Of a DNA stretch of 64,000 nucleotides, positions 9,020 through 17,656 are shown piece after piece. The notes beneath the pieces are model-generated. The model worked only from the letters and a program-made list of their open reading frames with translations. It searched no databases and was not told the origin of the DNA. Made by a program: the position numbers and the translations under genes. The DNA is from Phycisphaerae bacterium (GTDB lineage: Bacteria; Planctomycetota; Phycisphaerae; Phycisphaerales; Phycisphaeraceae): NCBI GenBank assembly GCA_030425705.1, contig JAUHZU010000002.1, forward strand, positions 310,001-374,000, read 5' to 3'. How positions within the stretch are numbered: the stretch's first letter is position 1; every line of letters starts with the position of its first letter.

Positions 9020-9418
9020 ATGACCGACTACACCGTCCTGAGCTACGCCCTCTACCTCGTGCTGAGCGTGACCGCGACCGTCTGGGTCGCACGCACGCTG
9101 CACCGCAACGGCCGGGTGTTCCTCGTCACCGCGTTCCACGGCGACGAAAAGCTGGCCGACTCGGTCAACCACCTGCTGGTTGTCGGCTTCTACCTCATCA
9201 ACATCGGCTGGGTCACGCTCGCGCTCCGCACCGCCGACGCCCCCGGCACGGTCGCCGGCGTGTTCGAGCTGCTGTCCTACAAGCTCGGCATCGTGCTGCT
9301 GGTGCTCGGGGTGATGCACTTCCTGAACCTGTACGGCTTCAACAAGATGCGCAAGGATGCGCTCTACCAGCAGGCCCCGCCGCCGGTCCAGCCCGACGAC
9401 ACCTTTGTGATCGAGTAG
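9020..9418 (+). CDS. Small integral membrane protein of the DCC/DUF2071 operon
   Basis: The 132-residue protein has about three transmembrane segments (residues 5-24, 47-68 and 85-107), with a short charged C-terminal tail. It was not assigned to a family with confidence. A very strong Shine-Dalgarno sequence, TAAGGAGG, precedes the ATG. It lies between the regulator and two DCC-domain genes; some DCC-domain proteins occur with membrane partners, so a joint function is plausible but unproven. Confidence 0.7.
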   Translation: MTDYTVLSYALYLVLSVTATVWVARTLHRNGRVFLVTAFHGDEKLADSVNHLLVVGFYLINIGWVTLALRTADAPGTVAGVFELLSYKLGIVLLVLGVMHFLNLYGFNKMRKDALYQQAPPPVQPDDTFVIE

Positions 9419-9507
9419 CCGGGGCGGGACGCGCGGCCGGGCATCCGGGGCCCGGCCGCGGCCGAACCGGTTCGTCACTGCCCGCACCCCCACGCCGGGG
9501 CATCACC

Positions 9508-10029
9508 ATGAAACAGCTCACCGTCCTCTACGACCCGACCTGCGGCTTGTGCGTGCGTTGCCGACAGTGGCTCGCCAAGCAGCCCGCGCTGATCCCGCTG
9601 CGGTTCGTGCCGCAGGGTTCGGCCCGGCAGGAGCAGCTCTTCCCCGGCTTCATCACGCTCACCGACGACCAGGGCCGGCCCGAGGAGTTGGTCGTCATCG
9701 ACGATGCCGGCGGGGTGTACCGCAACGACAAGGCCTGGGTGATGTGCTTCTACGCGTTGCGCGAGTACCGCGCGTTGTCGATGCGGCTCGCCAAGCCGGG
9801 CATGGCGGGGCTCGCGCGGCGGGCGTACCACCTGATCGCCGCGAACCGCCGGGCCCTGAGCTGGCTGACTGGCGGCGCGGAGGACGAGGTCGTCGCCCGG
9901 CTGCGCCGCGAGCACGACCCGCCCCGCTGCAACAACGCCTTGTCCGCGCTGCGCCACGCGCGCGAGACGACCGCCGAACGCTACGCCGCGGCCGACACCG
10001 CATGCCTGACCGAAGGCGGTGAGCGATGA
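9508..10029 (+). CDS. DCC-domain (DUF393) thiol-oxidoreductase-like protein 1
   Basis: The DCC family is named for its DxxCxxC motif, seen here near the N terminus as YDPTCGLCVRCR. This is followed by LIPLRFVPQGS and a PEELVVIDDAGGVYR segment typical of the thioredoxin-like fold. The two Cys suggest thiol-disulfide chemistry, but family substrates are unknown. The protein is 173 residues and probably cytosolic. Its TGA stop overlaps the ATG of a second DCC gene (ATGA), implying translational coupling. The two DCC proteins are paralogues. Confidence 0.85.
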   Translation: MKQLTVLYDPTCGLCVRCRQWLAKQPALIPLRFVPQGSARQEQLFPGFITLTDDQGRPEELVVIDDAGGVYRNDKAWVMCFYALREYRALSMRLAKPGMAGLARRAYHLIAANRRALSWLTGGAEDEVVARLRREHDPPRCNNALSALRHARETTAERYAAADTACLTEGGER

Positions 10030-10529
10030 CAAGGGACGGTTTCCATCCCGCCGCACCCCCTACGCGTGGTATGACCGTGCTGTACGACGGCCGGTGCGGG
10101 TTCTGCCTGCGCCTGCGTCAGTGGGCCGAGCGGCAGCGGACGACGGTCCCCGTCCGGTTCGTGCCTCAGCAGCACCCGGAGGCCCGTCGCCTTTTCCCCG
10201 GCCTGGTTTTCGCACACGACCGGCGGGGTCGGCCCAGCGAACTGGTGGTCGTCGATCCCGCAGGCCGGGTGTGCCGGGACACCGACGCCTACCTCGCCAT
10301 CCTGTCGGTCATGCGCCGCTACGAGCAGTTAGCGCGGCAGATGCGTCGGCCCGCGTTTCGGCCGCTGACCCGTCGGTTTTTCAAGCTCGCGGCGACCCAG
10401 CGCCACCGTCTGTCCGCGTTGCTGCGGCTCAAGCCCGAGCCCTTGGAACGCGCGTTGCGTCACGTGGCCGAGCCCGCCTGCGTCCTCGAACCGGTCCAAC
10501 CCCACACAAGGAGAACACCATGCAACTGA
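10026..10529 (+). CDS. DCC-domain (DUF393) thiol-oxidoreductase-like protein 2
   Basis: This paralogue of the preceding gene carries LYDGRCGFCLRLRQW, the DxxCxxC signature, then VRFVPQQHPEA and RPSELVVVDPAGRV. The product has 167 residues. Its start overlaps the preceding stop by 4 nt, and its 3' end overlaps the next gene by 10 nt, so the operon is tightly packed. The C terminus is Arg- and Pro-rich. A duplicated DCC gene beside a duplicated DUF2071 gene suggests the two protein types act in pairs. Confidence 0.85.
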   Translation: MTRDGFHPAAPPTRGMTVLYDGRCGFCLRLRQWAERQRTTVPVRFVPQQHPEARRLFPGLVFAHDRRGRPSELVVVDPAGRVCRDTDAYLAILSVMRRYEQLARQMRRPAFRPLTRRFFKLAATQRHRLSALLRLKPEPLERALRHVAEPACVLEPVQPHTRRTPCN

Positions 10530-11280
10530 CACTCCAAGGCCGTCTTGAATACGGGGTCATGATCTGTGCACGGACCCCGGCCGCGGGGGTGCGCGACCTG
10601 CTGCCGCCCGGCCTCGAGCTGGCGACGCACGGCCGGTGGGCGTTCTGGAACATCGCGTTCGGCCGGCTCTCGGGCGTCCGACCGGCGGGCGTCCCGCGAG
10701 GGTTCGGCACGAGCTACCAGCAGGTCGCCTACCGGCTGGTGGTCCACGCGCGCAACGCGCAGGGCCGGGCCCGACGCGGCGTCTACTTCGTCCGGTCGTT
10801 TGCCGACTGCTACGCCGCGCAATGGCTGGGCAACCGGCTGACGGACTTCAACATCCGGCACGCCGGCCTCGAGCAGCACGGCGAGGGCGACGCGTGCGAC
10901 TGGTCTCGGTGTCCGCGGCGCCGGATGCGCAGCTCGATATCCGCGTCCGCCTCGCCGAGGGCTGGCGGCCGGAGGGCTCCTGTTTCCGCAGCGCCGACGA
11001 GGCAGCGCAGTGGCTGCAGTGCGAGTCCCTGGGCCTGAGCACACGGGGCAGGCAGCTCCGTCTGGTCACGGTCGAGCGGGACCGGGTGATGTGGCGGCCC
11101 ACTCCGGTCGCGGTGGATGCGGCGAGTTTTGGTTTGTTCACGTCGCTGGGGCTGGAAGAGACCGAGCCGGAGTACGCGATCAGCGCGGGGCCAGTGGATT
11201 ACCGCTGGCGTGTGGGGGTCCGTGAACTGCTGGCGGATCACGCGGGTACCGATGGCCCGGCCCTGGGGATGCCGGCGTGA
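10520..11280 (+). pseudogene. DUF2071 (YqjF-like) protein 1, reading frame broken by a frameshift
   Basis: The N-terminal part starts at ATG 10520 behind AAGGAG and matches the paralogue at 11277 (VRDLLPPGLEL, GRWAFWNIAF, GTSYQQVAYRLVVHARN). Similarity leaves this frame near 10890 and resumes one frame over with VRLVSVSAAPD and GSCFRSADEAAQWL, running to 11280. One missing base near 10893 (GAC GC- GTG) would restore a ~253-residue protein. DUF2071 proteins have a fold like acetoacetate decarboxylase; their role is unclear. This may be a real recent mutation or a sequencing error. Confidence 0.75.
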
Positions 11281-12140
11281 AACGAGATCAGGAAGCGAGC
11301 GATGTGATGCGAACGATCCACCCCCCTGCCGTGTTTCATGCCTGCGTGACGGACGCGGTGTGCCTGACGTACCGGACGCCGGCCGCGTCGGTCGCGGGGC
11401 TGTTGCCCGTGGGGCTGGAGCTGGTGCGCCGCGGGCCGTGGGCGTTCTGGCAGGTCGAGGCCCGGCGGGTCGAGCACCTCCGGCCCGCGCGGGTGCCCGC
11501 GCCTGTCGGGCTGAGCTGCCAGCAGGTCGCCTACCGGCTGCGTGTGCAGGCGATGACGGCGTCGGCCGAGGTGGTGTCGGGCGTTTACGACGTGCACCGC
11601 GTGGTCGATGCGCCGCTGCCGGCGCTGGTGGCATTGCTGGGAGGCCGGCCGGGCGGACCTCCGCCGGTGCGTGGACATATCGCTTGGGCCGGGGGCGACT
11701 GCGGGGTGCGTGTCGGGGTCGAGCCCGGGCCGGCCGGCGGCGCGCACGCGCTACGCCTGGAGCTGGCCCACGCGCCGGCGGCGCGTCGGGACGGGTCGTG
11801 TTTCGCGACGCTGGCTGATGTGCGCGAGCACTGCGCACCGTCGCAGACGCGCCTGACCCTGGAGGGTCGGCCGGGTTCGGCGGGTACGGGTCGGTTGTGC
11901 GTGACCCGGGCGCAGCGCGTCGGCCGGACCGGTGGCGGGACACCGCTGGTGGTGCGCGAGGCGTCTCTGGACTACTTCGAGCAGGCGGGGCAGGCGGAAC
12001 ACGCCGAGCTGGAGTGGGCGGTCCGGCTGCGGCCGGCGGAGGAGCGGTGGGAGCGTCACCCCCCCGTGCCGTTGGTCGGCCGGGCTTGTGGTGATGCACC
12101 GGAAGCGGCCGGGCTGGGCGAGCGGGCCTGCGCGGTGTGA
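11277..12140 (+). CDS. DUF2071 (YqjF-like) protein 2
   Basis: The 287-residue paralogue of the broken gene before it has intact family segments: AASVAGLLPVGLELVRRGPW, LSCQQVAYRLRVQAM and RRDGSCFATLADVREH. The GTG start overlaps the preceding TGA (GTGA), so translation is probably coupled. An internal ATG at 11307 is an alternative start. YqjF-type proteins belong to a superfamily near acetoacetate decarboxylase; no substrate can be inferred. This is the last gene of the regulator-led operon; the next gene runs convergently 1 nt away. Confidence 0.75.
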   Translation: MKRDQEASDVMRTIHPPAVFHACVTDAVCLTYRTPAASVAGLLPVGLELVRRGPWAFWQVEARRVEHLRPARVPAPVGLSCQQVAYRLRVQAMTASAEVVSGVYDVHRVVDAPLPALVALLGGRPGGPPPVRGHIAWAGGDCGVRVGVEPGPAGGAHALRLELAHAPAARRDGSCFATLADVREHCAPSQTRLTLEGRPGSAGTGRLCVTRAQRVGRTGGGTPLVVREASLDYFEQAGQAEHAELEWAVRLRPAEERWERHPPVPLVGRACGDAPEAAGLGERACAV

Positions 12141-12141
12141 G

Positions 12142-12789
12142 TTACGCGTCGGCGCGGGGCTGGCTGCGGACGGCCTGGATCTGGTCGATCAGCCAGCCGG
12201 CGAGCCGGGTCTTGGGCATCCGGCCGGGCGCGTCGCGGTCGCCGTTGGCGTAGAACAGGATGGGCTCGATGTCGGCCGCGTCCATCGTGGCCAGCGGGTT
12301 GGCGAGGATCGCGTCGACCTTCTTGCGCTGCATCTTCTCGACGGCGCGCGCCTCCATCACGGCCGGCTCTTCGAGGGCGAAGGCGATGATCGTCTGGTCG
12401 TCGCGCTTGGTCGCGGCGCAACCGGCGACGAGGTCGGGGGTCGGCTCGAGCTCGATCTTCAGCCCCGCGCCGCGCGGCGTCTTGCCCTTGATGAGCTGGC
12501 GTGGGCGGTAGTCGGCGACGGCGGCGGCCTTGATGAGCACATCATGGGCCGGGAAGTGCTCGGCCAGGAGTGCTTCGAGGTCCGCGGTCGTACTGAACCG
12601 GACGACCTGCGCGCAGTCCTCGACGCTCGGGGGCATCAGCACCGGCCCGAGCAGCAGCGTGACATCGTGCCCGGCCTCCGCCGCGGCCCGCGCGAGCGCG
12701 AAGCCCATCTGCCCGCTGGAGCGGTTGGAGATGAACCGGACGTCGTCGATGGGCTCACGCGTGGGCCCGGCGGTGATGAGGATCTTCAT
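12142..12789 (-). CDS. coaB: Phosphopantothenate-cysteine ligase, stand-alone CoaB domain
   Basis: The CoaB reaction couples 4'-phosphopantothenate to cysteine in coenzyme A synthesis. The 215 residues cover only the ligase domain. They show the nucleotide-binding start [30 protein letters not shown], the central [10 protein letters not shown] and Lys-rich KGKTPRG, and IIAFALE. Most bacteria fuse CoaB to the CoaC decarboxylase; here the CoaC half is absent and would have to be encoded elsewhere. The gene is followed upstream by a four-helix-bundle gene in the same direction. Confidence 0.88.
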   Translation of the reverse strand: MKILITAGPTREPIDDVRFISNRSSGQMGFALARAAAEAGHDVTLLLGPVLMPPSVEDCAQVVRFSTTADLEALLAEHFPAHDVLIKAAAVADYRPRQLIKGKTPRGAGLKIELEPTPDLVAGCAATKRDDQTIIAFALEEPAVMEARAVEKMQRKKVDAILANPLATMDAADIEPILFYANGDRDAPGRMPKTRLAGWLIDQIQAVRSQPRADA

Positions 12790-12833
12790 GTTTGAGGGGG
12801 AGTGAGGGACGAGGGGTGAGGATCGAGTAGCGT

Positions 12834-13208
12834 TTAGGGGGCACTTTGCAGCGAGCGTTGGAGGCCCGTGATCATCCGGCTGATCTCGTCGGCACCGCGA
12901 AGGAGCGGTGCGATTGTATCCGAGTCAAGATACTCGAGGTCAACAGCGATCACGAGCTGTGTCTCGACCTCGGCAATCGAACCGCGCGCGATAGCGAGGT
13001 GATTGATGAACACGTTGGTCTGACGTCGGGCGTGCCCCTCGGCGATGTTGGATGGGACCGATACGGCGGCCCGGCGGATCTGTGACGTGAGCCCGTACCG
13101 CTCATCGCCGGGCAGAGTCGCTGTCACACGGTAAGTAGCGACGACCCAGCAGCGTGCCGCTTGCCAGACTTTCAGGTCTCGATAGCTCTTGATCGCGGTG
13201 TCGCCCAT
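12834..13208 (-). CDS. Four-helix-bundle protein of the 23S rRNA intervening-sequence family
   Basis: The 124-residue protein matches the small S23-type family often encoded in planctomycete and Bacteroidetes genomes. Signatures are SYRDLKVWQAA, LTSQIRRAAVSVPSNIAEGHAR and a C-terminal LQRSL helix. Members form pentamers of four-helix bundles; their role is unknown, although they are sometimes encoded inside 23S rRNA insertions. Here the gene is free-standing on the minus strand. The Shine-Dalgarno sequence is GGAG, 8-9 nt before the ATG. Confidence 0.85.
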   Translation of the reverse strand: MGDTAIKSYRDLKVWQAARCWVVATYRVTATLPGDERYGLTSQIRRAAVSVPSNIAEGHARRQTNVFINHLAIARGSIAEVETQLVIAVDLEYLDSDTIAPLLRGADEISRMITGLQRSLQSAP

Positions 13209-13239
13209 GCCGTGTCTCCAAACACTCGATCCACGCCAC

Positions 13240-14478
13240 TCACTTCTCGCTCCGTACTATCAGCGCTTCGGGGCCAATGGTCGCGACGGTCATCGTTCCC
13301 GGTGGGTGGTCGCGGAGGAACGCGTTGACCTTGTCGAGGGTGGCCGAATCGACGCGGGCGGCGAGCTGGTCGAGCGTGCGGGGATGGCCGTGGACGTACT
13401 GATCGGCGGCGATGGCGGCGGCGCGGGCGCTGGTGGACTCGCCCTGCATGACCAGGCGGGACTTCATGCCGATGCGGGCGCGTTCGAGCTCCTCGGCGGT
13501 GACGCCTTCGTGGAGGCGGTGGATCTCGGCGGTCATAACGTCGAGGGTTTCCTGGGCGCGGGGCGTCGTCGTGCCGGCGTAGCCGATGACCGCGCCGCGG
13601 TCCTTCATGCCGGCGTAGCTGGCGTAGACCGAGTAGCACAGCCCGCGCTTCTCGCGGACCTCGGTGAACAGCCGGCTGGCCGTGCCGGCGGAGAGCACGG
13701 CCGTGGCCATACGCTGGAGGATCGACCGTTCGTCGGGGTCGGGTAGCGCGTCGTAGGCGAGCGCGATCTGCACCTGCTGGGTCTGGTCGGTCTGGTGGTT
13801 GACGCCGCGCGTCGGCTGGCCGGTGACGACGACCTCGTCGGCGGTGCCGGCCCACGCGGCAGTGAGCTCGCCCACACGCTGCACCAGCGCCGGCCAGTCG
13901 ATGCGGCCGGCGACGGCGAGGATCGACCCGCCGGGTCGGACCGCCTGCGCCCAGAAGGCGCGGAGCGGTTCAAGGGTCAGGGCCTGCAGGTGCTCGCGCA
14001 GCCCGACGCCCGGCCGGCCCAGCGGGTCGGGGAAGTGCCGGGCCCGCAGGTCGAGCATGACGCGTTCCTGCGGCTCGTCGTCGAGCGCGTCGATCTCCTG
14101 GAGGCACAGGTCGCGCGCGGGCTCGAGTTCTTCGCCGGCGAGGTTCGGGCGCAGGGCCTGGTCGAGCAGCAGTGGCAGCGCGTCGTGGAGCATGTCGCCG
14201 ACGAGCGTCGCGCCGATGCGCAGGTGGCGGTTGCCGGCGCTGGCCGAACGGTGCACGCCGAGCCGGTCGAGGGCCTCGCTGTGCTCGCGTGAGGAGAGCC
14301 CGCCCGCGCCGCGGCCGATCATCTCGGCGAGGAGGTTGGAGACACCGAGCTGGTCGGCGGGCTGCAACGCGTTGCCCGCGGGGGTAAGGAAGGTGAGCGC
14401 GGCGGACTGGACGCCGGGCATCGGCTCGGCGAGGAGCTGCAGCCCGTTGGGGAAGGTGTGTTGTTGGATATCCGGCAT
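13240..14478 (-). CDS. M16 family peptidase homologue lacking the HxxEH zinc site
   Basis: The 412 residues follow the M16 layout: N-terminal segment FPNGLQLLAEPMPGVQSAAL, a duplicated half-domain, and the C-terminal KRGLCYSVYASYAG with the Arg/Tyr pair. Where active M16B enzymes have HxxEH, this protein reads NLLAEMIGRG, so the metal ligands are missing. Such subunits usually pair with an active partner in a heterodimer. No partner gene lies in this window. The start MPDIQQ was chosen over further upstream frame because the family begins here and TACAAT lies 9 nt upstream. Confidence 0.85.
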   Translation of the reverse strand: MPDIQQHTFPNGLQLLAEPMPGVQSAALTFLTPAGNALQPADQLGVSNLLAEMIGRGAGGLSSREHSEALDRLGVHRSASAGNRHLRIGATLVGDMLHDALPLLLDQALRPNLAGEELEPARDLCLQEIDALDDEPQERVMLDLRARHFPDPLGRPGVGLREHLQALTLEPLRAFWAQAVRPGGSILAVAGRIDWPALVQRVGELTAAWAGTADEVVVTGQPTRGVNHQTDQTQQVQIALAYDALPDPDERSILQRMATAVLSAGTASRLFTEVREKRGLCYSVYASYAGMKDRGAVIGYAGTTTPRAQETLDVMTAEIHRLHEGVTAEELERARIGMKSRLVMQGESTSARAAAIAADQYVHGHPRTLDQLAARVDSATLDKVNAFLRDHPPGTMTVATIGPEALIVRSEK

Positions 14479-14487
14479 AAGCCGGCG

Positions 14488-14493
14488 ATTGTA
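14488..14493 (-). promoter_or_regulatory. -10-like hexamer TACAAT upstream of the M16 homologue
   Basis: TACAAT preceded by GC ends 9 nt before the ATG at 14478. There is no Shine-Dalgarno sequence in between, which suggests a nearly leaderless mRNA. Confidence 0.4.
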
Positions 14494-14527
14494 GCGGGCG
14501 TGGCGCGGCTGCTCGCGGCGCGGCCGG

Positions 14528-15337
14528 CTACTCCCCGCCGCCGGTGCGCGGCAGGGTCGGGCGCGGGGCCGGCTCGGGTGCTTCCTCGGGCTCGGCTTCG
14601 GTCTCGACGAGCACGCCCGGGTCGTCCGCGGGGTCGTCGGCCTGCGGCGGCGCGGGGGTGTCGAGGTCCTCGATGAGGATCGGCTCCTCTTCGTACAGGT
14701 CGTGGACCGCGGGGCGTTCGTGCGTCGGCTCGACATGCGAGCGGATGGTGCCGGTCGGCGTCTCGAGCGCAGCGGTGTCGGAGTTCTCGAGCCACTCCGC
14801 GGCAGGCGAGGCGTAGCTGATCGCCGGCGTCAGCCCGGGGGTGTAGGCGAGCGGGCGGCGCGCGGGGTCAGGCGCCTGCTCGAAGGCCTCGAGGTCCGTG
14901 CCGTTGAGCTGGTTGTAGAGCTCGAGGGTCTTGCCCTCGCTGAGCTGGGGCGCGACGCGGGCGCGGAATACGCCGGTCGTCGGGTTGTACCAGAAGCCGG
15001 CCTGGTCGGGCCGGGTCACGACCGGGTCGGGCGGGTGGCTGCTCTTGTCGCCGGGCGGCGCGAGGTCGATCCACGGCTGCTCCGGGCCGACCAGCACGTT
15101 GACCGGCAGCCGTTCGCCGAACCAGTGCGGCATGACCTGCACGACGATGGTGTCCCGGCCGGCGACCGCGGTCTCGATCGCGGTGTGGTGGCGGGTCTGC
15201 TCGTGAAGCCTGTCGAGCGCGGCGATGACGTCGGCGGTCGCCATCTGGCTCTGTTCGTCCTGCCGGTTCAGGTAGAGGATCCCCCCGAGTACCCCGAGGA
15301 CCATCACGACGATCAAGCTATCGATCACCAGCCGCAT
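14528..15337 (-). CDS. Membrane-anchored protein of unknown function
   Basis: The 269-residue protein begins with a single hydrophobic helix (MRLVIDSLIVVMVLGVLGG, residues 1-22), typical of an uncleaved anchor. A mainly extracytoplasmic domain follows, with FWYNPTTGVFRARVAP. The tail (from about residue 200) is Pro/Glu/Asp-rich and disordered. The short anchor and the W-N-x-x-T-G-x-F-x-A-R pattern faintly recall pilin-like secretion proteins, but no family was identified. The start was placed at the anchor; the frame remains open upstream. Confidence 0.55.
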   Translation of the reverse strand: MRLVIDSLIVVMVLGVLGGILYLNRQDEQSQMATADVIAALDRLHEQTRHHTAIETAVAGRDTIVVQVMPHWFGERLPVNVLVGPEQPWIDLAPPGDKSSHPPDPVVTRPDQAGFWYNPTTGVFRARVAPQLSEGKTLELYNQLNGTDLEAFEQAPDPARRPLAYTPGLTPAISYASPAAEWLENSDTAALETPTGTIRSHVEPTHERPAVHDLYEEEPILIEDLDTPAPPQADDPADDPGVLVETEAEPEEAPEPAPRPTLPRTGGGE

Positions 15338-15447
15338 ATCGGCATCGTCGGGCCCTTGGGCCGGTGGGTTGACCCGCGCCCGCCCCACGGCCGACCCGTC
15401 GCGTCGCCCGCACTTGCACAGCCGCCCCAACCCCTACAACCCGCCGC

Positions 15448-15478
15448 GCAAAAGAACACCCCGGCGTCGGCCGGGGTG
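15448..15478 (-). terminator. Intrinsic terminator of the HtrA-like gene
   Basis: On the minus strand the stem CACCCCGG / CCGGGGTG with a 6-nt loop is followed by a GTTCTTTT tract. It lies 28 nt past the stop of the gene at 15506-17029. Confidence 0.75.
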
Positions 15479-15505
15479 CCAGGTCGATCGAGCGATATCG
15501 CGTTC

Positions 15506-17029
15506 TTAGTCCTCGTTCGGCAGCAGGTCGCGCAGGTCCTCGCTGGCCTGGTAGCGGATCCCGTTGTCGGTGAGGATCTCCTCGGTCGAGTCCGTCAACG
15601 CCCGGCGGTCGAACACCAGCGTCTCGCTCACCGAGCCGGCGAACGTCAGGATCACGAAGTCGTCCTCGACGGCATTGATGGTCGTCACCAGCGAGGCGAG
15701 ACTGGTGATCGGCGTGCCGTTGACCGCCTGGACGACAGCGAGGTGGTGGCTGTCGTAGCCCTTGGTGATGCGGTGGTCGAACAGGGGCGACGCGACGACG
15801 ACCAGCTCCTCGCCCTCGAACGCGGGCGCTTCGCCGACGCGCGTGACCAGCGGGCTCTCGATGTAGTTGAACAGCTGGATGTACTGCGGCGGCAGGGCCC
15901 CGGCCATCTCCTCGGTCACCTGCGAGAACACCAGCGGCCCGTGGATGTAGTACCGCGGGTAGTCGTTGTACTTGGCCAGCGAGGGCATCAGGGCCGGCGG
16001 GTCGATCGCGGGCACGCTGAGGACCATCGTCTCGCCGTCTCGGATGACGGTGAGCGGGACCATGCCGTCCTCGCCGACCAGGTCGTGCACGAAGTAGCGG
16101 AAGTCGCCGCGGAGGTCGTTGCGGATCGGGCAGTTGCCCTCGTTGTCGATGTCGTGGTCGCCGATGTGCGTGACGACGTCCCACGGCTGGAGCGGTGTGT
16201 CGGTGCCCTCGGGGACGTGGTTGACCATCATGCCGGTGGTCTCGCGGTCGAGCCCGAGCTTGTCGCGGAGCGCGTCGTTCTCGAGCGTCTGGAGCGTGCC
16301 GATTTGCAGCTCGGGCCGGCCGTCGTACGTGCCGTCCTCGGCGTCGGCGATGAAGTCGAGCACCTCCTCGGCGGGGATGAGGTAGCCGATGTTGTCCGCC
16401 GAGCCGATGCCGGAGAACACGATGCCGACGATGTGGTTGTCGATGAGCGCGGGGCCGCCGGAGTTGCCCGGGTTCAACGCCGCGTCGACCTGGATGCGCA
16501 GGCCTATGAAGCCGTGGCTGTAGCCGGCCACCTCGATGCGCGAGACGATGCCCTTTGTGACCGACAGGTCTTCGCCGCCCAGCGGGTAGCCGTACGCGCT
16601 GACATCGCCGCGGATCGCGGGCAGTTCCTCGGCGAAGGGAAGCGGGGACCTCCCCTCGAAGAACGTCTCGTCCTCCAGCTCGAGCAGCGCGAGATCGACA
16701 CCCGGGGCGAACGCGATCACGTTCGCCTCGATGCGGTCGGCGGACTGGTGGCCCTGCACGTAGACCCGGCTGGCGTAGCGCACGACGTGCGCGTTGGTGA
16801 TGATCCGGTTGCCGGCGATGACCGCGCCCGTCCCCGAGCTCTCCTGCGGGCCCTCCTTCCGCCAGGGCTGGAACAGGTTGGGGAACCGCGAGGTCGTATG
16901 GATCTTCACCACCGATGCGCGGACGTCTTCGCCCGGCAGGAGCTGGCCGGCGGCGGGCATCACGACGAACAGCAGGAGCGCTAACGCCGAGAGCGTGGCG
17001 GGGCGGGACAGGCGGGGGAGCAGGGGCAT
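15506..17029 (-). CDS. Secreted trypsin-like serine protease with PDZ regions (HtrA/Deg type)
   Basis: The precursor has a signal peptide (hydrophobic core about residues 11-28). The chymotrypsin-like domain has a full catalytic triad: His81 in IITNAHVV, Asp112 in PGVDLALLELED and Ser190 in NPGNSGGPAL. The C-terminal half (about 240-507) resembles the PDZ region of plant Deg proteins, with VVTHIGDHDI and VVQAVNGTPI segments. A role in envelope protein quality control is inferred from the family. A consensus TATAAT box lies 66 nt upstream and a terminator follows, so it is probably a single-gene unit. Confidence 0.88.
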   Translation of the reverse strand: MPLLPRLSRPATLSALALLLFVVMPAAGQLLPGEDVRASVVKIHTTSRFPNLFQPWRKEGPQESSGTGAVIAGNRIITNAHVVRYASRVYVQGHQSADRIEANVIAFAPGVDLALLELEDETFFEGRSPLPFAEELPAIRGDVSAYGYPLGGEDLSVTKGIVSRIEVAGYSHGFIGLRIQVDAALNPGNSGGPALIDNHIVGIVFSGIGSADNIGYLIPAEEVLDFIADAEDGTYDGRPELQIGTLQTLENDALRDKLGLDRETTGMMVNHVPEGTDTPLQPWDVVTHIGDHDIDNEGNCPIRNDLRGDFRYFVHDLVGEDGMVPLTVIRDGETMVLSVPAIDPPALMPSLAKYNDYPRYYIHGPLVFSQVTEEMAGALPPQYIQLFNYIESPLVTRVGEAPAFEGEELVVVASPLFDHRITKGYDSHHLAVVQAVNGTPITSLASLVTTINAVEDDFVILTFAGSVSETLVFDRRALTDSTEEILTDNGIRYQASEDLRDLLPNED

Positions 17030-17094
17030 GTCGGATTCCGGTTGGGTGTCGGAGGAACCGCCGGGGCCGTTGTCGTGACGCCCGCCGGGGCCGC

Positions 17095-17100
17095 ATTATA
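17095..17100 (-). promoter_or_regulatory. Consensus -10 box (TATAAT) of the HtrA-like protease gene
   Basis: TATAAT on the minus strand lies 65 nt before the ATG, in very GC-rich surroundings. No clear -35 hexamer is visible. The implied leader is about 60 nt. Confidence 0.5.
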
Positions 17101-17139
17101 CGCCCCACCCCCGGGCGTTCGGCCGACCGACCCGCGAAG

Positions 17140-17171
17140 AAAAAGCGGATGCCGCGTCACGCGGCACCCGC
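17140..17171 (-). terminator. Intrinsic terminator of the zinc-ribbon gene
   Basis: Reading the minus strand, 13-nt arms with one mismatch (GCGGgTGCCGCGT / ACGCGGCAtCCGC) are followed by a T5 tract. It is placed 28 nt after the stop of 17199-17501. Confidence 0.75.
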
Positions 17172-17198
17172 CCTGGAGGATGAAGGCAACCATCTGCC

Positions 17199-17501
17199 CT
17201 ACTCGTCGAGCCCATCGGCCAGGACAAACCCCGGGTCCTCGCGCACGTCCTCGTCGGCCTCGGCCAACTCGTCCAGGGCGCGGGCGGTCTGCTCGGGGTC
17301 GCTCTCCTTCTGGATCGTGACATTCCAAGACACCGCCCCGCAGTCGTTGCAGGCGTGGGCGTGCAGCGGCTTGGTGTTCTTGTAGTTGCCGAAGATGTCT
17401 TTCTCGCCGTTCACGGTGGTCCACATCACCGGGCTGTGACCGGCCAGAACCTTGATCAGCCGAAAACGGGTCGAGCGACAAGACGGGCATTGCATCTGCA
17501 T
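17199..17501 (-). CDS. Small zinc-ribbon protein of unknown function
   Basis: The 100-residue product starts MQMQCPSCRSTRF and has a second pair in HACNDCGAVSW, so CxxC...CxxC probably binds one zinc ion. The C-terminal third is acidic. A GGAAGGAAG ribosome binding site and a strong terminator support a real gene. The two pairs are about 44 residues apart, longer than in most zinc ribbons. No family was recognised; nucleic-acid or protein contact is possible. Confidence 0.65.
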   Translation of the reverse strand: MQMQCPSCRSTRFRLIKVLAGHSPVMWTTVNGEKDIFGNYKNTKPLHAHACNDCGAVSWNVTIQKESDPEQTARALDELAEADEDVREDPGFVLADGLDE

Positions 17502-17656
17502 GATCTGCTTCCTTCCGAAACGGGCACCCCGGTGTTAGACACGGCAGGGGCGCAGGGGTTCCCTCGTACGAAGGAAAAGACGTGCGTGGGCTGACGCGTG
17601 TTACGCCGACCGGTCTGGCCGCGTCGGGGATGCGGCTTGCAGCTAATCGGAACGGA

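Noticed and set aside
8788-9507. An N-terminal extension of the first DCC gene, whose frame is open back to 8788
   Set aside because: The upstream part overlaps the regulator and membrane-protein genes and is Arg/Pro-rich shadow sequence. The DCC motif begins right after the ATG at 9508.
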